Made by a program: the position numbers and the translations under genes
The notes under the pieces: model-generated
Database searches by the model: none
The model's input: the letters and a program-made list of their open reading frames with translations, nothing else
Told to the model about the DNA's origin: nothing
Part shown: in pieces, positions 1 through 7,008 of the stretch
How the letters are laid out: each line of letters opens with the position of its first letter
Position numbering within the stretch: position 1 is the first letter of the stretch
NCBI GenBank assembly: GCA_019751475.1
Contig: JAIENH010000047.1
Span: 1-9,831, forward strand
Direction: 5' to 3'
DNA: 9,831 nt
From: Cyclobacteriaceae bacterium
Lineage (GTDB): Bacteria > Bacteroidota > Bacteroidia > Cytophagales > Cyclobacteriaceae

Positions 1-610
1 AGAGATCACTGAGAAATATATTCAACCAAAGAAAGACTTGCCTTCCATGCTGACGTTGCAGCTATTGAACGACCACGGTGCAGGCGAACGCGCTGCCGCG
101 GGGTTTCCCTTCAACGAAAGTTATATGGCCGATAATGACCTGGCGTTAGGCCGGGTGGTGGAATTTCTCAGTCACACAGAGTATTGGAAAAATATGTTGA
201 TTGTCGTGACGGAAGACGATGCTCAAGGGGGTCGCGATCATGTAGATGCTCACCGGAGTTTGTTGATGGTCATTTCACCTTATGCGAAAAAGAATTTTAC
301 TAGCCATCAGCACTATAGCTTTGGTAGTATTTTTAAAACCTTCTGGCACATACTGGGCATGCCATATTTGAATCAGTATGATTTTGGAGTAAATGAGTTA
401 GGCGACTGTTTCACCGCTACACCCGACTTTACTCCTTACAACGCTTTGCCAGTGGATGCGCGCATTTTTGATCCGGCCTTAGCACTTACCCCCTTGCATG
501 AAAAGTTTGACTGGAAGGCATTTCGAGAATCACCGGAGCTTGACGACCCCGAAGACATGAAGGAGAACGCCAATCGGAAAGATGATGGCAGAATGAAAGT
601 CAATCATTAA
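1..610 (+). CDS. Phosphoesterase (alkaline-phosphatase superfamily), C-terminal part
   Basis: This is the 3' end of a gene that runs in from the left edge; the frame is open from base 2 to a TAA stop at 608-610, so the true start is outside the window. The TTG at 38 and the ATG at 47 are internal codons, not starts. The visible part of about 200 residues contains LLNDHGAGER, then ESYMADNDLALGRVVEFLS, then TEDDAQGG (209-232) followed by DHVDAHRS (236-259), and NALPVDARIFDP further on. I recognise this pattern from the C-terminal half of proteins annotated as YncE-like/alkaline phosphatase or phosphoesterase family. There the Asp and His residues of the TEDD and DHxDxH blocks are expected to bind the catalytic metals, which is inference here. 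The last 40 or so residues are highly charged. The family hydrolyses phosphate esters and is usually exported, but the substrate is unknown and the signal peptide is not visible. Confidence 0.82.
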   Translation, partial: EITEKYIQPKKDLPSMLTLQLLNDHGAGERAAAGFPFNESYMADNDLALGRVVEFLSHTEYWKNMLIVVTEDDAQGGRDHVDAHRSLLMVISPYAKKNFTSHQHYSFGSIFKTFWHILGMPYLNQYDFGVNELGDCFTATPDFTPYNALPVDARIFDPALALTPLHEKFDWKAFRESPELDDPEDMKENANRKDDGRMKVNH

Positions 611-650
611 GCCGAAGGTTTAGTTTCTGACTTACATGTATGTAGCAATT

Positions 651-684
651 AGGCGTCAAGACACCTTGGAGGTGTCAGACGCCT
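651..684. terminator. Hairpin between convergent genes, likely bidirectional terminator
   Basis: The left arm AGGCGTC-aa-GACACC pairs with GGTGTC-a-GACGCCT around the five-base loop TTGGA. This gives 6 bp and 7 bp of stem separated by a small asymmetric bulge. It lies between the stop of the phosphoesterase gene (610) and the stop of the minus-strand amidohydrolase gene (714), where a shared terminator is expected. Neither side has a clear T tract, so termination is inferred from stem strength and position. Confidence 0.6.
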
Positions 685-713
685 TGTGAAGTCCTGGTTA
701 ATTATGACTGAAC

Positions 714-2138
714 TCACTTCCGATAATCAAGTGCTGGCTTACGGTCGCCAATCAGCGACTCGTATTTGAAATCAGGGCCTGTTTTTGATCTGAACTCTTT
801 CCAGCCTTCGTCAATCAAGACCTGGTTTGAAAATAAATCCACAGCCGTAAGTGCTAACGTCTTGGCAGCCATCATCATTCCTTTAAAGCCGATAGAAGTT
901 CCTCCGGCCGCCACCGCCTGCCAGCTGTGAGCCGCAGTGCCAGGAACCCAGGTGGCTGTGCTCAATCCAACCGTGGGCACCACCCAACTCACATCGCCTA
1001 CATCGGTAGAGGCGGGTTCATTAAACTTTTCAATAGGATGAATAGCATTGGTAGATTCCAGTGCGGGAGATTTTCCTTGAGCAAACGTCTGTTGAATTTT
1101 AGAGGCAAATTCTCTTTCGTCCGGTGTGTATGAATAACCACCTACCATCTTGAGATTGCTATCCATCACCTTTGCCAACGATTCAATTCCCAACAAATCA
1201 AAAACACCCCCCGTTACCTCGACCTCTGCGCGTGTGTCGGTGCCCATGGCAGCACCGCGTGCAGCGCGCTCCAGTCGTTCCCAAATTGACTTTACGTTAT
1301 CACGATTAGGATTGCGCACGTAGTAATATACTTCCGCGAAAGCGGGCACTACGTTAGGTGCTTCACCACCGCGTGTGATGACATAGTGAATGCGGGTCTC
1401 TTGCGGTACATGTTCGCGCAGCATGTTCACCATAGCATCCATGGCTTCTACACCATCCAGAGCGGAGCGACCCCGTTCGGGAGACGCGGCTGCATGCGAG
1501 GCAACACCGTAAAATCTAAACTTGCCAGTTTTATTGGCGAGCGAAGAGCCGTAGCTGGCAGTGTTCACATCGCCTGGATGCCAGTGCAACACTACATCCA
1601 CATCTTTAAAAAATCCATCGCGAACAAGATATACTTTACCTGAGCCGCCTTCTTCAGCTGGAGTTCCGTAAAAGCGTACGGTGCCTGATTTTTTATTGGC
1701 GATAAGCCAGTCTTTTACGGCTATCGCAGCTCCCGCAGAGGCGACACCAAATAAATGATGACCGCACGCATGTCCTGCTTTCTTGCCGGGAATGGTTTTC
1801 AATTCTGGTACAGCCTCCTGCGCTACGCCAGGCAGCGCATCAAACTCACCGAGGATGCCGATCACTGGTTTGCCGGAACAATACTGCGCAATAAAAGCTG
1901 TAGGCATACCGGCCACTCCGGCCTCTACAGAAAAGCCTGCCTCTTTCAGCGTCTGCTGAAGCAGGGCCGAGCTTTGTGTTTCCTGAAAACCGACTTCGGC
2001 ATAGTCCCATATTTTTTTCGCTGTCGCGGAATATGTTTCGTATTTCGTGTCAATGGATTTGATGATGTCTTGTTTGGTCTTTTGGGCTCCTGCTGTTAGG
2101 AAAACAAGGAACGCATTGAGTAGCGCAAGGTATTTCAT
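714..2138 (-). CDS. Exported M20D-type amidohydrolase (AbgB-like)
   Basis: This 474-residue metallopeptidase-fold protein probably cleaves amide bonds of N-acyl or aminobenzoyl amino acids, or dipeptide-like substrates. Residues 1-18 form a signal peptide (MKYLALLN, hydrophobic core, then AGA before Q19), so it should act in the periplasm. Family landmarks run in order: GILGEFDALPG (94-104), GHACGHH (122-128) with the expected metal ligands C125 and H127, TPAEEGG (159-165) with catalytic E162/E163, VLHWHPGD (183-190) with H185 as a likely ligand, ASHAAASPERGRSALDG (213-229) in the dimerisation domain, and AAHSWQ (402-407) with H404 as the likely last ligand. Ligand roles are transferred from the M20D family (HmrA, ILL2 and AbgB type). 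STDVGDVSWVVPT (377-389) is characteristic of the AbgB-like branch. The length is normal for that branch and all key residues are present. It is a single gene, convergent with the phosphoesterase. The substrate is not determined; p-aminobenzoyl-glutamate is only the best-known family example. Confidence 0.88.
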   Translation of the reverse strand: MKYLALLNAFLVFLTAGAQKTKQDIIKSIDTKYETYSATAKKIWDYAEVGFQETQSSALLQQTLKEAGFSVEAGVAGMPTAFIAQYCSGKPVIGILGEFDALPGVAQEAVPELKTIPGKKAGHACGHHLFGVASAGAAIAVKDWLIANKKSGTVRFYGTPAEEGGSGKVYLVRDGFFKDVDVVLHWHPGDVNTASYGSSLANKTGKFRFYGVASHAAASPERGRSALDGVEAMDAMVNMLREHVPQETRIHYVITRGGEAPNVVPAFAEVYYYVRNPNRDNVKSIWERLERAARGAAMGTDTRAEVEVTGGVFDLLGIESLAKVMDSNLKMVGGYSYTPDEREFASKIQQTFAQGKSPALESTNAIHPIEKFNEPASTDVGDVSWVVPTVGLSTATWVPGTAAHSWQAVAAGGTSIGFKGMMMAAKTLALTAVDLFSNQVLIDEGWKEFRSKTGPDFKYESLIGDRKPALDYRK

Positions 2139-2154
2139 GGGTTTGGGTTTTAAC

Positions 2155-2162
2155 CAAACTTA
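2155..2162 (-). promoter_or_regulatory. Possible -7 promoter box of the amidohydrolase gene
   Basis: Read on the minus strand this is TAAGTTTG, an exact match to the Bacteroidota -7 consensus TAnnTTTG, 16 bases before the ATG at 2138. No convincing TTG box lies 19-21 bases upstream of it, and the implied leader would be only about 10 bases, so this is a weak call. Confidence 0.25.
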
Positions 2163-2236
2163 AAGAAATGAATCAAAATTTAATAATGATTAGCTGAAGA
2201 CGTTAGGGGATCGCTTTTAAAAATACTTCTGCTTTT

Positions 2237-2284
2237 TCGTGCCATATATAACTTACCTCTTTAATAATTTTCTGCTTGGCACGA
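2237..2284. repeat. Inverted repeat, 8-bp arms 32 bases apart
   Basis: TCGTGCCA (2237-2244) is the exact reverse complement of TGGCACGA (2277-2284). The spacer is AT-rich. The same stretch also carries a direct repeat, TTCTGCTT, at 2227-2234 and 2270-2277. It sits about 100-145 bases upstream of the amidohydrolase start. It could be a pair of protein-binding half-sites, a long-loop hairpin or chance. Confidence 0.35.
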
Positions 2285-2303
2285 TTAAATGCTCATCATT
2301 TTA

Positions 2304-2323
2304 CCGCGGGCTGAAGCCCGCGG
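2304..2323. repeat. REP-like perfect GC palindrome
   Basis: CCGCGGGC pairs perfectly with GCCCGCGG around the loop TGAA, in otherwise AT-rich intergenic DNA. On the minus strand it is preceded by AATAG and reads through a TTCA loop. Short GC-rich palindromes of this form, next to a conserved short flank, are typical of REP elements mobilised by RAYT (Y1-type) transposases. No such transposase is in the window. It lies downstream of the sigma-factor operon and could also block readthrough or protect the mRNA 3' end, although no T tract follows it. Confidence 0.6.
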
Positions 2324-2386
2324 CTATTAGTGCAAAACTCTTACCGAGTTGTTATTTTTTAAAGGCGATTTCCCTGACTGGAGATG

Positions 2387-2641
2387 TTAAGAGGCTACCT
2401 TCTGAGATAGTGTATAGGATGTTGTAGTATTTTTCTTCACGGCCTTCTTTTCAATACGAACCACAATAACAATCAGCACCAGGATAATCAAGATCACCAG
2501 GAATAAGGTGAATACTCGGAGTATTTTCTTTAATCGCATGTCTCGTTCGTGTCGCTGTAGCACAGCGCCATAGTTGCGGAAGCGGTCACTTCCGCGGGCC
2601 GTGAGGCGTTGTCTTCGCAGGCGTATCTCGTGCTTACTCAT
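2387..2641 (-). CDS. Small single-span membrane protein paired with ECF sigma factor
   Basis: I do not recognise a named family for this 84-residue protein. The N-terminal 41 residues are strongly basic, with about twelve Arg/Lys, and contain no Cys. One hydrophobic helix follows at about residues 42-61 (LRVFTLFLVI, then Ile/Leu/Val-rich), and then a short tail of about 22 residues with EKKAVKK and a Ser/Thr-rich end. The charge pattern predicts the N-terminus in the cytoplasm. Its ATG overlaps the stop of the upstream sigma factor as ATGA (2638-2641), so the two are almost certainly co-transcribed and translationally coupled. This is the place where an anti-sigma factor usually lies, but there is no zinc-binding HxxxCxxC motif and no recognisable anti-sigma domain. 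A role in holding or modulating the sigma factor at the membrane is a guess from position and topology only. Confidence 0.75.
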   Translation of the reverse strand: MSKHEIRLRRQRLTARGSDRFRNYGAVLQRHERDMRLKKILRVFTLFLVILIILVLIVIVVRIEKKAVKKNTTTSYTLSQKVAS

Positions 2642-3207
2642 TCGTACTTTTCTTTTACATTAAAATTCTTCCGCAGCCTGTCAAGGGCCCGGTAGGTTCG
2701 CATTTTTGCACCACTCTCGGTCATGTCTAAAATGAAAGCAATTTCTGCAAAGTCTTTGTCTTCAAAAAAGCGCAGCTCCAATACTTGTATCATATCGGTA
2801 GGCAGTTCTTTCAGGTAGGCGAGCAACCGCTCAATTAATTCTTCATCCCAACCCATGTCGGTCATGAGATGATTTTGATCTACCAGCTCCCGCACTTTGG
2901 CTTCCTCCAGGCTAAAAACTTTTTTGCCTTTGTTTTTGCGATAGTACTTGTTGACTTCATTCGCGGCAATTTTGTACAGCCACGCAGAGAACGGCAGCCC
3001 GCGAAACTCGTATCGGTTCAAGTGGTTCAGTGCATTCACAAATGTCTGCGAGCAGAGATCACCGGCTGTCTCCTCCTCGTCCGTGTGTCGCAGCAGGTAA
3101 AAGTAGATACGGTCGAAGTATTTTTCGTACAAGCCCGCGAACGCTTTGGGGTCGCGCTTGGCGCGCGCCACTATCTCGTTCTCCAGCCGGATTTCGTCTT
3201 CACTCAT
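2638..3207 (-). CDS. ECF-type RNA polymerase sigma-70 factor
   Basis: This 189-residue protein has the two-domain layout of extracytoplasmic-function sigma factors, which direct RNA polymerase core to a special set of promoters. Region 2 spans about residues 23-92: FAGLYEKYFDRIYFYLLR, then ETAGDLCSQTFVNAL (regions 2.1-2.2) and FSAWLYKIAANEVNKYYRK (2.3-2.4, -10 recognition). A linker at about 93-125 leads to region 4 at about 128-182, with LKELPTDMIQVLELRFFE and the helix-turn-helix FAEIAFILDMTESGAKMRTYRALDRL split over 153-178, which reads the -35 element. Domain 1 and region 3 are absent, as usual for ECF factors. It is the first gene of a two-gene minus-strand operon with a small membrane protein, and diverges from a sensor kinase gene 137 bases away. 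The ECF group and target promoters cannot be assigned from the sequence alone. Confidence 0.92.
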   Translation of the reverse strand: MSEDEIRLENEIVARAKRDPKAFAGLYEKYFDRIYFYLLRHTDEEETAGDLCSQTFVNALNHLNRYEFRGLPFSAWLYKIAANEVNKYYRKNKGKKVFSLEEAKVRELVDQNHLMTDMGWDEELIERLLAYLKELPTDMIQVLELRFFEDKDFAEIAFILDMTESGAKMRTYRALDRLRKNFNVKEKYE

Positions 3208-3290
3208 GGGCAGGGCTTGCCATCATAATGCACCGGTTGAAAGATAGTCACAATTTGCTTTGAGGCACGGGCAAGATGAATTCGGCATAA

Positions 3291-3307
3291 TACCTTATAT
3301 TAAGGTA
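3291..3307. promoter_or_regulatory. Dyad in divergent intergenic region, candidate operator
   Basis: TACCTTA-TAT-TAAGGTA has two perfect 7-bp inverted arms around a 3-base centre. It is the only clear dyad I see between the divergent sigma-factor (start 3207) and sensor-kinase (start 3345) genes, about 84 and 38 bases from their start codons. That position suits a dimeric regulator acting on one or both promoters, possibly the LuxR-type regulator encoded just downstream. The binding protein is unknown, and no clean TTG/TAnnTTTG promoter pair was found for either gene. Confidence 0.4.
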
Positions 3308-3344
3308 ACGGATTGAACGGGAATATCCTGAATTTTGGCCCTTT

Positions 3345-6293
3345 ATGCGATTAGGCAGTTTGTTGTTTCTTTTGGTACTGTGTTGCAGAGTGTCGGCTCA
3401 GCAGTTTACGCTACGGCAATACACGGCCGTGGATGGCTTGCCGCAATCGCAGGTCAATGCCATTTTGGAAGACCGATACGGATACCTTTGGATTGGAACC
3501 TCTGGTGGTGGCCTCGCGCGCTTTGATGGGCGTGAATTTAAGGTCTACACCACCCTCGATGGACTGTTGAGTAATATTGTCACTTCTCTCTTCATTGATT
3601 CAAAACAGAATATCTGGCTGGTGCATCCGCGTGGTCTTACACGTTTTGACGGTTGGCATTTCAAAAAATTTCAACCGGCACTCACCGGTGACGGGTTAAG
3701 ACGCGTAAGGCGCGTGGTGGAGTTTAATGACACCATCTTTATGGTTTCCAATCCGGGAATGATTGGAAAAATATTTCAAGACTCGGTGTACTCTTGGTCA
3801 AAACAAATCTTACCGGGCAAGTCCATTTTCTTCACACACGTTTCATCTGACAACCGAATTTGCTACTACTTGAGTGACAGTTCGTTTTTGGTTCCCTCCA
3901 CAGACGGTTACCGGAAATTTTCTCATGCAGGCGTTTTCAATAAAGCTTACAATGTCTTCAACCATGCTAAGGAGGTATGGGTTGAATCAGACCTCGGCCC
4001 CTTTGCGCTTGATCTTTCTACCGGCAAGTTCAGTAAACGAGAGCAGCGAACGTCACGCTACATCATCTCATTCGACACGTTGCACAATACCTACTGGACG
4101 CGTGACGAGCGGACGCTGTTTCGTGAATACGTGAATGGCAGCACCATGGCACTCGATACCGTGCTGAAAAATGTTCCCATCATGCAAGTGCTCATGGACT
4201 CGGAGGGCAACACGTGGTTTGGCAGTGCTGGCAATGGCCTGTATCGCTATTACTCCCGCGACTTTGATCGTTGTGGTTCAAACCGTCTTCGAGGCGTGAT
4301 GACTATTGAAAAAGATAAAGCAGGTGCAACGTGGATTGGTGCGAAAGAAATCTGGCGAATGGCGGGCGGTAAAGTGAAAGTGTATCCGTTGCCCAATGGC
4401 AATGATGATGGCATTCATACCATCAAAGCAAGCCCATCAGGAGATACTTGGGTTGGTTCCTATTCGGGATTAGGCAAATACATTCCGAGTGAGGATAAGT
4501 TCACTTGGTTTACCCGTGAGCATGGATTAACGAGCGCCTACATTACGGCTTTGGAATTTGACGATAGCGGTGGCATGTGGGTTGGGACAACCGGTGGCGG
4601 CCTCAATTTTTATGATGGCGCAAAGTTTACATCCGTGGGAGAAAAAGAAATGGGAACGCGCAACGTCTCATCGTTGCGCTACATGCCTGCGCTAAAGACG
4701 TTGTTCATCGGTACGGAGATTGGTCTTCATACGGTGGTGGACGGAAAAATCAAGACGGTGCCGTTGCCGGAATTTGAGAACACTACGATATTGTCATTAG
4801 CTATCCTGCGCGATACTTTACTGCTGGCAGGATCGGGTGGAGCAGGCGTAGCCGTGCTTGATCGACATCAGGAATTGAAGAAACTCATTGGCCCACGAGA
4901 AGGTCTTCCTTCCGGATTTGTATTTTTTGTGGCTACGGACGAAGAGGCACGCACCTGGATTGGAACGGAGAAGGGCATCACGCGCCTCAAGCTTGATGCT
5001 CACCTGGACATAGCTGAGACACGCGACTTTGGTTTTGAGAATGGTCTCATCGGGATTGAAACAAATCAAAATGCATTCTACATGTCGAGTAAAGAAAAGT
5101 ATTTTGGGCTTATCGATGGGCTGTATCAATTCAACGAAGAGGTAGTGCGGGGATACAAGTCGTTTCCTGTTCATCTCACCGATATTGAAATTCAATATGG
5201 CCAGGCTTCAAGCCGGGAATTCGGTGAATCAGTTGATGGATTTTTCAAAATTCCCAACTCTCCACGACTTCCGTTTGATAAGAATCACATCACATTCCAC
5301 TTCAATCGTGTGGACAAGCGCTACCCGAATTCCGTGCGTTACAAGTACATGCTTAAGAACTTTGATAAGTCGTGGTCGCAGCCGATGGCCATGACGAACA
5401 TAACATACAGTAACCTTCCTCCGGGCAGCTACACCTTTCAAGTGATGGCTACAGATAAAATTGGTAGCTGGGATGAAGTACCACTGGAATATGCATTCTC
5501 CATACGGGCTCCTTTTTACAAGACGGCTACTTTCTATGCATTGGCATTTGCACTCATGATTGGATTGCTGGTGCTATTTGTTTTGACACGGCTTCGCAAA
5601 AACGTTTCAAAAGCAATTGAATTGGAGCACATCCGGCAGCAGGAGCAAGACCACCTTCGAAAAGAAATTGCCCGCGACTTTCATGACGAGATGGGTAATC
5701 AGCTTACTCGCATCATCAACTACGTAAGTATGATGCGGCTTAATGGTAATAACCATAAGGCTGAACTCTACCACAAAGTGGAGGAGTCGGCTAAATATCT
5801 CTACAACGGCACGCGTGATTTTATTTGGGCCATCGATCCTGTGAACGATGACTTGGCCAAACTTTTTTTACATGTCCGCGACTTTGGTGAAAAGCTGTTT
5901 GAAGAAAAGGGAATGCATTTCCGGGCGTATAACGAGATAAAAGACAAGATAAAGCTGCCGTATGGCTTTAGCCGGGAGGCTAATTTGATCTTTAAGGAGG
6001 CCATGACCAATGCCTTTAAGCACTCAGAAGCGAAGAATATTTCATTTTATTTACGTTCCTTTGAAGAGGGGTATGAATTGGAACTTCAGGACGATGGCGT
6101 GGGTCTTGATCCGGAGAAAATAAATTCCTCAAACGGAATAAAAAACATCCGCGCACGTGCTGAAAAAATTCAATCTTCGTTATTAATTGAAAAACGCAAA
6201 GAGATCAGCGGCACGCGGGTGCTGTTGAGGTTCAACATAACAAAAACAAAAACCTATGATACCGGCCACCAAAAAACGCGTGCTCATCGTTGA
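3345..6293 (+). CDS. Beta-propeller sensor histidine kinase (Reg_prop, Y_Y_Y, HisKA_3)
   Basis: This 982-residue membrane kinase has a signal peptide at residues 1-18 (cut before QQ). Its periplasmic sensor consists of propeller repeats with the Reg_prop signature, for example GYLWIGTSGGGLARFDG (46-62), QNIWLVHPRGLTRFDG (88-103), GNTWFGSAGNGLYRY (288-302), GMWVGTTGGGLNFYDG (410-425) and RTWIGTEKGITRL (536-548). A Y_Y_Y domain spans about 645-722 and one membrane helix about 726-748. The cytoplasmic kinase has ARDFHDEMGNQLTRI (777-791) with phospho-acceptor H780, then an ATPase with N-box EAMTNAFKH (885-893, N889), G1 DDGVG (916-920) and G2 NGIKN (930-934). The kinase lacks a receiver or DNA-binding domain, so unlike the hybrid SusR-type regulators it must act through a separate partner. 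That partner is the response regulator whose gene overlaps its last 38 bases. The ligand is unknown; related sensors often detect carbohydrates, but no polysaccharide-use genes are nearby. Confidence 0.93.
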   Translation: MRLGSLLFLLVLCCRVSAQQFTLRQYTAVDGLPQSQVNAILEDRYGYLWIGTSGGGLARFDGREFKVYTTLDGLLSNIVTSLFIDSKQNIWLVHPRGLTRFDGWHFKKFQPALTGDGLRRVRRVVEFNDTIFMVSNPGMIGKIFQDSVYSWSKQILPGKSIFFTHVSSDNRICYYLSDSSFLVPSTDGYRKFSHAGVFNKAYNVFNHAKEVWVESDLGPFALDLSTGKFSKREQRTSRYIISFDTLHNTYWTRDERTLFREYVNGSTMALDTVLKNVPIMQVLMDSEGNTWFGSAGNGLYRYYSRDFDRCGSNRLRGVMTIEKDKAGATWIGAKEIWRMAGGKVKVYPLPNGNDDGIHTIKASPSGDTWVGSYSGLGKYIPSEDKFTWFTREHGLTSAYITALEFDDSGGMWVGTTGGGLNFYDGAKFTSVGEKEMGTRNVSSLRYMPALKTLFIGTEIGLHTVVDGKIKTVPLPEFENTTILSLAILRDTLLLAGSGGAGVAVLDRHQELKKLIGPREGLPSGFVFFVATDEEARTWIGTEKGITRLKLDAHLDIAETRDFGFENGLIGIETNQNAFYMSSKEKYFGLIDGLYQFNEEVVRGYKSFPVHLTDIEIQYGQASSREFGESVDGFFKIPNSPRLPFDKNHITFHFNRVDKRYPNSVRYKYMLKNFDKSWSQPMAMTNITYSNLPPGSYTFQVMATDKIGSWDEVPLEYAFSIRAPFYKTATFYALAFALMIGLLVLFVLTRLRKNVSKAIELEHIRQQEQDHLRKEIARDFHDEMGNQLTRIINYVSMMRLNGNNHKAELYHKVEESAKYLYNGTRDFIWAIDPVNDDLAKLFLHVRDFGEKLFEEKGMHFRAYNEIKDKIKLPYGFSREANLIFKEAMTNAFKHSEAKNISFYLRSFEEGYELELQDDGVGLDPEKINSSNGIKNIRARAEKIQSSLLIEKRKEISGTRVLLRFNITKTKTYDTGHQKTRAHR

Positions 6294-6888
6294 AGATGAT
6301 GCCGAGATTAGAAGCAGTTTTGCCATGATTGTTAACAGCTCGGAGAAGTTTGCCGTAGTGAACACTTACGGCAGCTGCGAAGATGCCATCAAACACCTTG
6401 GGCATGACAAGCCGGACTACGTATTGATGGACATCGAGCTGCCGGGCATCAACGGCATTCAGGGAAGTAAAATTATAAAAGACAAAAGCCCAGCCACTGA
6501 AATTATCATGGTCACAGTGTATGAAGATAATGAGCTGGTATTCGAAGCATTGAAGGCGGGTGCCACCGGCTACATTACCAAGAGCTCCAACCATTTAGAG
6601 TTGCTTTCAGCCCTGGAAGAGATCTCCCGCGGGGGCGCTCCGATGAGCAGTAAAATTGCTCGCCTGGTGATTGATAATTTTCACATCAACCCCAATTCAC
6701 CTCTCACCAAGCGCGAAACGGAAATTCTCCAATTGATATCGGAAGGAAAAACCTACACCCAGATTTCTGAAGAGCTTTTTATCTCCAAGGAGACTTCGAA
6801 GACGCACATCAAGAATATCTACGCCAAACTTCAAGTTAATAGCAAGTCGCAGGCACTTGAGCGTGCTGTAAAGGACAAGTTGATCTAG
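6256..6888 (+). CDS. NarL/LuxR-type response regulator
   Basis: This 210-residue cytoplasmic transcription factor is the likely phosphorylation target of the overlapping kinase. The receiver domain (about 7-122) has the acidic pair D14/D15, phospho-acceptor D59 in VLMDIELPG, T87 in IIMVTVYED, and Y106 and K109 in TGYITK, so all functional positions are filled. A linker of about 25 residues leads to a LuxR-type helix-turn-helix at about 149-206: LTKRETEILQLISEGKTYTQ, then EELFISKETSKTHIKNIYAKL. The ATG at 6256 lies inside the 3' end of the kinase gene in another frame. It fits the usual receiver N-terminus (KKRVLIVEDD) and leaves no room for a later start. There is no Shine-Dalgarno sequence. 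The 38-base overlap suggests coupled translation, giving kinase and regulator in a fixed ratio. Targets are unknown; autoregulation through the dyad at 3291-3307 is possible. Confidence 0.93.
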   Translation: MIPATKKRVLIVEDDAEIRSSFAMIVNSSEKFAVVNTYGSCEDAIKHLGHDKPDYVLMDIELPGINGIQGSKIIKDKSPATEIIMVTVYEDNELVFEALKAGATGYITKSSNHLELLSALEEISRGGAPMSSKIARLVIDNFHINPNSPLTKRETEILQLISEGKTYTQISEELFISKETSKTHIKNIYAKLQVNSKSQALERAVKDKLI

Positions 6889-6892
6889 TCGC

Positions 6893-6911
6893 CTACCGCC
6901 ATGCGCGGTAG
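6893..6911 (+). terminator. Hairpin after the response regulator gene
   Basis: CTACCGC pairs with GCGGTAG around the loop CATGC, starting four bases after the TAG stop at 6888. A 7-bp AT-rich hairpin, GGATTTT/AAAATCC, follows at 6927-6943. No T run follows the first stem directly, so it may stabilise the mRNA end or act with the longer terminator at 7009-7061. Confidence 0.45.
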
Positions 6912-7008
6912 TTAATTCCTTATCTAGGATTTTTTTAAAATCCCTAACAGGGCGTGATTTAATTGATCGCGTTATCGGGTAGTTTTGATTTCGATTTTGG
7001 GTAAGGTC

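Noticed and set aside
633..640. TACATGTA palindrome after the phosphoesterase gene
   Set aside because: An 8-base AT-rich palindrome is common by chance, and no second copy or promoter context supports a function.
1755..2099. 114-codon open frame on the plus strand inside the amidohydrolase gene
   Set aside because: It is antisense to conserved catalytic motifs of the amidohydrolase, and its translation is rich in Cys, Arg and Phe with no domain; it is a shadow of the real gene.
2331..2360. Plus-strand stem AACTC/GAGTT followed by TTATTTTTT, terminator-like
   Set aside because: The stem is only 5 bp and no plus-strand gene ends upstream of it, so there is nothing for it to terminate.
2239..2427. 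62-codon open frame on the plus strand across the gene-free region and the end of the small membrane protein gene
   Set aside because: It spans the inverted repeat and REP-like palindrome, has no promoter or ribosome-binding context, shows no protein family features and overlaps a well-supported gene on the other strand.
3313..3337. TTG plus GAATTTTG as a promoter for the sensor kinase gene
   Set aside because: The spacing is only 14 bases, the -7 box lacks its initial T, and transcription would begin almost at the ATG.
4818..5195. 125-codon minus-strand open frame inside the kinase gene
   Set aside because: The plus-strand frame here encodes recognisable propeller repeats, and the antisense product has no family features.
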